A stretch of 7,191 nt of DNA, from positions 1 through 7,191 of the forward strand of contig JBHLQC010000079.1 in NCBI GenBank assembly GCA_048885185.1. Direction: 5' to 3'. The stretch comes from Hermodarchaeum sp048885185. Its GTDB lineage: Archaea; Asgardarchaeota; Hermodarchaeia; Hermodarchaeales; Hermodarchaeaceae. The notes beneath the pieces are model-generated. The model saw only the letters and a list, made by a program, of their open reading frames with translations. It was not told the origin of the DNA and ran no database searches. Shown piece by piece: positions 5,150-7,191 of the stretch (its first letter is position 1; each line of letters begins with the position of its first letter). A program made the translations under genes and the position numbers.

Positions 5150-5863
5150 CTAAGAGATGTCGATGATACGTGTCTCTATATCCACGATTTCTTCAGGTTG
5201 CTTTGACAGTGATGGCATAACCTGGGTTTTGCCCTGAATCCACCAACCCAATGTCATCATACTTGCCAGCACTACACCAGTTAGTGTGGCATAACGAGCT
5301 GCTTCGGCTGCTTGAGCGGGATTAAGATGAGAAAACAACAACATTGGATTCAAATTAAGGAAGAGCAGCAGCGGAGTCAAAAAAATCACCCAAAATGACA
5401 GACCAAACAACCAACACCATTTGACTCGATGGTACGCACACATTTTGCAGGCAACACCATTGAAACGGAAGAATCCAATCGTCCTGTACCACGTTGGTTT
5501 GATTCGCACAAGACACTTTTCACAAAATAGTTGCCCACATATGGCACATCGGTCATAAGCCAACTCTTCGGAATGAAGGGAACATTGACTACCCTTGGGA
5601 AATGCCTCTGCATGGACTCGGTTTTCACGGAACAAAAACGCAGCCGTAAGGACGCCAGCTAGCCCTGCCCCTAGAAATACTGCGTGAACAAATTCCGTTG
5701 GTGGAGTAAACGACGTCCACGGATTTGGCAGCAGCCAATATAGCCCCTGCACGATACTTAGTACACCACCAAAGACATAGACAAGAGCTACATTGTGGTC
5801 GGGCTTGTTAGTGCTCACCACCCATCGCGAAGGTTGCCTATGCAAATTTGTCTCGTGTCCCAT
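5150..5863 (-). CDS. Membrane protein with B-box-like zinc finger between two helix pairs
   Basis: This 237-residue protein starts at ATG 5863. Helices lie at about 26-45 (ALVYVFGGVLSIVQGLYWLL) and 58-78, then 149-171 and 191-209. Between the pairs lies a cysteine-rich module: C94-x2-H97-x8-C106-x2-C109-x4-C114-x2-C117, then C139-x2-C142-x2-H145. The first six ligands match the B-box or related treble-clef zinc pattern; the last three could complete a second site. CAICGQLFCEKC (106-117) is typical. Known of such modules: they bind zinc and usually mediate protein contacts rather than catalysis. With four helices and a basic stretch after helix 2, the zinc module should lie in the cytoplasm, a topology inferred from the even helix number. 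The tail (QPEEIVDIETRIIDIS) is soluble and acidic. It is the only minus-strand gene in the repeat array and lies between R3 and R4, downstream end against R3. Function is unknown. Confidence 0.75.
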   Translation of the reverse strand: MGHETNLHRQPSRWVVSTNKPDHNVALVYVFGGVLSIVQGLYWLLPNPWTSFTPPTEFVHAVFLGAGLAGVLTAAFLFRENRVHAEAFPKGSQCSLHSEELAYDRCAICGQLFCEKCLVRIKPTWYRTIGFFRFNGVACKMCAYHRVKWCWLFGLSFWVIFLTPLLLFLNLNPMLLFSHLNPAQAAEAARYATLTGVVLASMMTLGWWIQGKTQVMPSLSKQPEEIVDIETRIIDIS

Positions 5864-5900
5864 GTATTTTCTGTCCTGAATTATTTATCACATTACAGGC

Positions 5901-5918
5901 GTATATTTTTTTATTTAT
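5901..5918 (-). promoter_or_regulatory. Possible TATA box of the zinc-finger membrane gene
   Basis: Read on the minus strand, ATAAATAAAAAAATATAC lies about 40 to 55 bases before the ATG at 5863, allowing transcription start near 5880 and a short leader. A weak AGGA lies about 10 bases upstream of the ATG. The match is to composition only. Confidence 0.35.
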
Positions 5919-5972
5919 GCCAAATTTATCTAGATCTGCCTGAAGTGTTACTAGACTCAAAATGGGATTCTG

Positions 5973-6080
5973 ATGGAACCTAAGATTAAAATCGACTGCC
6001 CAGAAAAATGGACTTTAAGAGAAGTAACTTCGATTTTCTATGAAACAGCGCATTCAAATAAATTGACAAATAAATCTTAA
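5973..6080 (+). CDS. Short open frame of 35 codons, doubtful
   Basis: An ATG at 5973 opens a frame that runs to TAA at 6078-6080 and would encode MEPKIKIDCPEKW followed by TLREVTSIFYETAHSN and a short lysine-rich end. The composition is protein-like (no low complexity, mixed helix-forming residues), and the frame ends seven bases before repeat R4, as the gene before R2 ends close to its repeat. Against it: there is no Shine-Dalgarno, an out-of-frame ATG lies just upstream, and the length is within chance expectation. It could be a real small protein, or the remnant of a longer gene lost when the array was rearranged. Confidence 0.25.
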   Translation: MEPKIKIDCPEKWTLREVTSIFYETAHSNKLTNKS

Positions 6081-6086
6081 TTTTAT

Positions 6087-6248
6087 GAGGGTCTTTTTAT
6101 CTCAGAACTACACGGTATTACATAGTCGCGACTAACACGTGATAGAGCTTGTACATCTAACTACATGTTATCACTTATACACGGAAAGTCGTAGGAAAGT
6201 GTTTCTTATCAACGGAAACCAGAGATTAGTAAATTTGAACCCCAGATG
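6087..6248 (+). repeat. Dispersed intergenic repeat, copy R4, truncated
   Basis: R4 begins with the same 16 bases as R3. In the head, TAACACGT (6133-6140) faces ACATGTTA (6163-6170), seven of eight pairs complementary. The core AGTGTTTCTTATC (6199-6211) matches R1 and R2, and 6216-6240 equals R3 over 25 bases. Similarity continues with one mismatch to 6248 (CCAGATG) and then stops abruptly, while R2 and R3 continue with TATAAACTT. The truncation coincides with the compositional jump. Within the gene-poor stretch 5864-6348, this copy, the minus-strand promoter candidate and the doubtful short frame are the only features seen. Confidence 0.8.
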
Positions 6249-6348
6249 AGTTCCTCAGTGGGACCCTCGGAGCCTAAGTAGCACTCGGGGTACCATGTCG
6301 CGGTACGTCAGCTTGAACCACGCCCTAACGAATGCGTCCGCGTGCTGA
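6249..6348. other. GC-rich spacer after the composition break
   Basis: These 100 bases hold 60 G or C by hand count, against 36 in the preceding 98. They lie downstream of the catalase stop codon and show no similarity to the repeats. I see no target-site duplication, transposon end or tRNA gene that would explain the join. Confidence 0.6.
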
Positions 6349-7191
6349 TTATCTGCCTTTCACGCCTTTGGCTATGTGGTCGCCGATTTCCTTATCGATG
6401 TTGCGCCAGTATTCAAAGGCCCGCTGCAGAACGGGTTCAGACACGCCGTTTTTCAAAGCCCCCACCACATTGGACACCAGCCGGTCGCGCTGCGCATCGT
6501 CCATGACCTTGCGCACCAGTGTGCCGGGTTGGCCAAAATCGTCGTCGTCCTTGCGTTTGGTGTAGGCGGCACGGATGAACTCGCCGCTGGCACTCCAGAT
6601 GGCCACCTCGGGATACCGCTCAGGGTCGGCTTTGGGACCGCCCTTTGAGTTAGGCGAATAGACAGGATCTGAGACGTTGTCAATCCGCATCGCCCCGCCC
6701 TTGCTGTAGCTGTGTACTGGTACTTTGGGCCGGTTGACCGGAATCTGCTGGTAGTTGACCCCCAGACGAGCGCGGTGAGCGTCAGCGTATGAAACCAGCC
6801 GGGCGAGCAGCATCTTGTCTGGGCTCGGACCGATTCCAGGGACGAGGTTGTTCGGACTGAACGCTGCCTGCTCAATCTCAGCGTGAAAATCGCTCGGATT
6901 ACGGTTCAGCGTCAGCTGGCCCACTTCGTGTACCGGGTAGTCTCCGTGGGGCCACACCTTGGTCAGGTCGAAGGGGTTGAATCGGTAGGTTTCGGCCTCT
7001 TTGAAGGGCATAATCTGGACTTTCAAAGTCCAACTGGGGTAATCCCCTCGCTTGATTGCCTCGGACAAATCGCGGCGGTGGTAATCGGCATCAACACCGG
7101 CAATCCGGTCAGCCTCTTCCTGGGTGAGGAATTCAATGCCCTGGTTTGTCTTGAAGTGATACTTCACCCAGTATCGCTCGCCTTTGGCATT
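6349..7191 (-). CDS. kat: Monofunctional haem catalase, C-terminal part (5' truncated by window edge)
   Basis: The frame is open from the right edge to TAA at 6349-6351, giving the last 280 residues of a catalase of roughly 480-500. It breaks hydrogen peroxide down to water and oxygen. Visible landmarks, numbered from the edge: GERYWVKYHFKTNQGI (4-19), the SWTLKVQIMPFKEAE stretch, the DLTKVWPHGDYP motif (75-86), and LNRNP followed by IEQAAFSPNNLVPGIGPSPDK. The proximal haem signature RLVSYADAHRARLG has Y135 as iron ligand and R131 four residues before. The family consensus has F where this has V133. The catalytic His and Asn lie in the missing N-terminal part. The GTG at 7167 is internal, not a start. 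The end (PVLQRAFEYWRNIDKEIGDHIAKGV) is that of small-subunit catalases; no large-subunit C-terminal domain is present. Composition and sequence look bacterial and unlike the left part of the window, so transfer or a chimeric join is likely. The exact kat class is not assigned. Confidence 0.95.
   Translation of the reverse strand, partial: NAKGERYWVKYHFKTNQGIEFLTQEEADRIAGVDADYHRRDLSEAIKRGDYPSWTLKVQIMPFKEAETYRFNPFDLTKVWPHGDYPVHEVGQLTLNRNPSDFHAEIEQAAFSPNNLVPGIGPSPDKMLLARLVSYADAHRARLGVNYQQIPVNRPKVPVHSYSKGGAMRIDNVSDPVYSPNSKGGPKADPERYPEVAIWSASGEFIRAAYTKRKDDDDFGQPGTLVRKVMDDAQRDRLVSNVVGALKNGVSEPVLQRAFEYWRNIDKEIGDHIAKGVKGR

Noticed and set aside
5795..5983. 62-residue plus-strand frame across the zinc-finger gene's start
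   Set aside because: It overlaps the start and promoter region of the minus-strand gene, has no ribosome binding site and no recognisable pattern.
3637..6248. CRISPR array
   Set aside because: The repeats are long, divergent, hundreds of bases apart and separated by genes; there are no short regular spacers.
6453..6875. 140-residue minus-strand frame inside the catalase
   Set aside because: It is a shadow of the catalase frame in GC-rich sequence, with arginine-, serine- and threonine-rich, non-protein-like composition.

Overview
The window looks like a piece of an archaeal genome, joined at its right end to a stretch of different base composition. No rRNA, tRNA or universal marker gene is present, so the domain call is inference. 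It rests on TATA-like AT-rich boxes about 40 to 55 bases before several starts, poorly developed Shine-Dalgarno sites (two genes do have good ones), and a C-terminally membrane-anchored Asp-box repeat protein of a kind common in archaea. An Asgard or Thermoplasmata-type lineage would fit, but the sequence does not decide it.

Layout, left to right. Positions 1-615 hold the 3' part of a surface protein with sialidase-type Asp-box repeats and a C-terminal membrane anchor. Nested inverted repeats and a T tract follow at 621-714. A class I SAM-dependent methyltransferase lies at 741-1418. A compact run of genes fills 1515-3207: an NTF2/SnoaL-like small protein and two consecutive four-helix membrane proteins of 205 residues each. 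The second membrane gene starts on the last base of the first one's stop codon. The two membrane proteins appear to be built from four copies of one two-helix unit carrying a shared His-x10-Gly-Leu pattern (His and Gly ten positions apart). A convergent minus-strand gene (3243-3617) encodes a small helical TPR-like protein.

From about 3637 to 6248 the character changes. Four same-strand copies of a previously unnamed intergenic repeat (R1-R4) alternate with single genes: an N-terminally anchored protein started by TTG (3825-4319), a small protein of the 2TM-domain family (4552-4755), and a minus-strand membrane protein with a B-box-like zinc finger between two helix pairs (5150-5863). The repeats share perfect blocks of 19, 25 and 30 bases and a palindrome-rich head that can fold in alternative ways. 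This repeat-gene-repeat array is the best candidate for an undescribed system here.

At 6248/6249 repeat R4 stops mid-unit. GC content rises from about 37 percent (98 bases before, counted by hand) to 60 percent (100 bases after). The rest is the C-terminal 280 residues of a bacterial-type monofunctional haem catalase on the minus strand, cut by the window edge. This is either a recent insertion or transfer boundary, or a chimeric join in the assembly at a repeat. The sequence alone cannot separate these.
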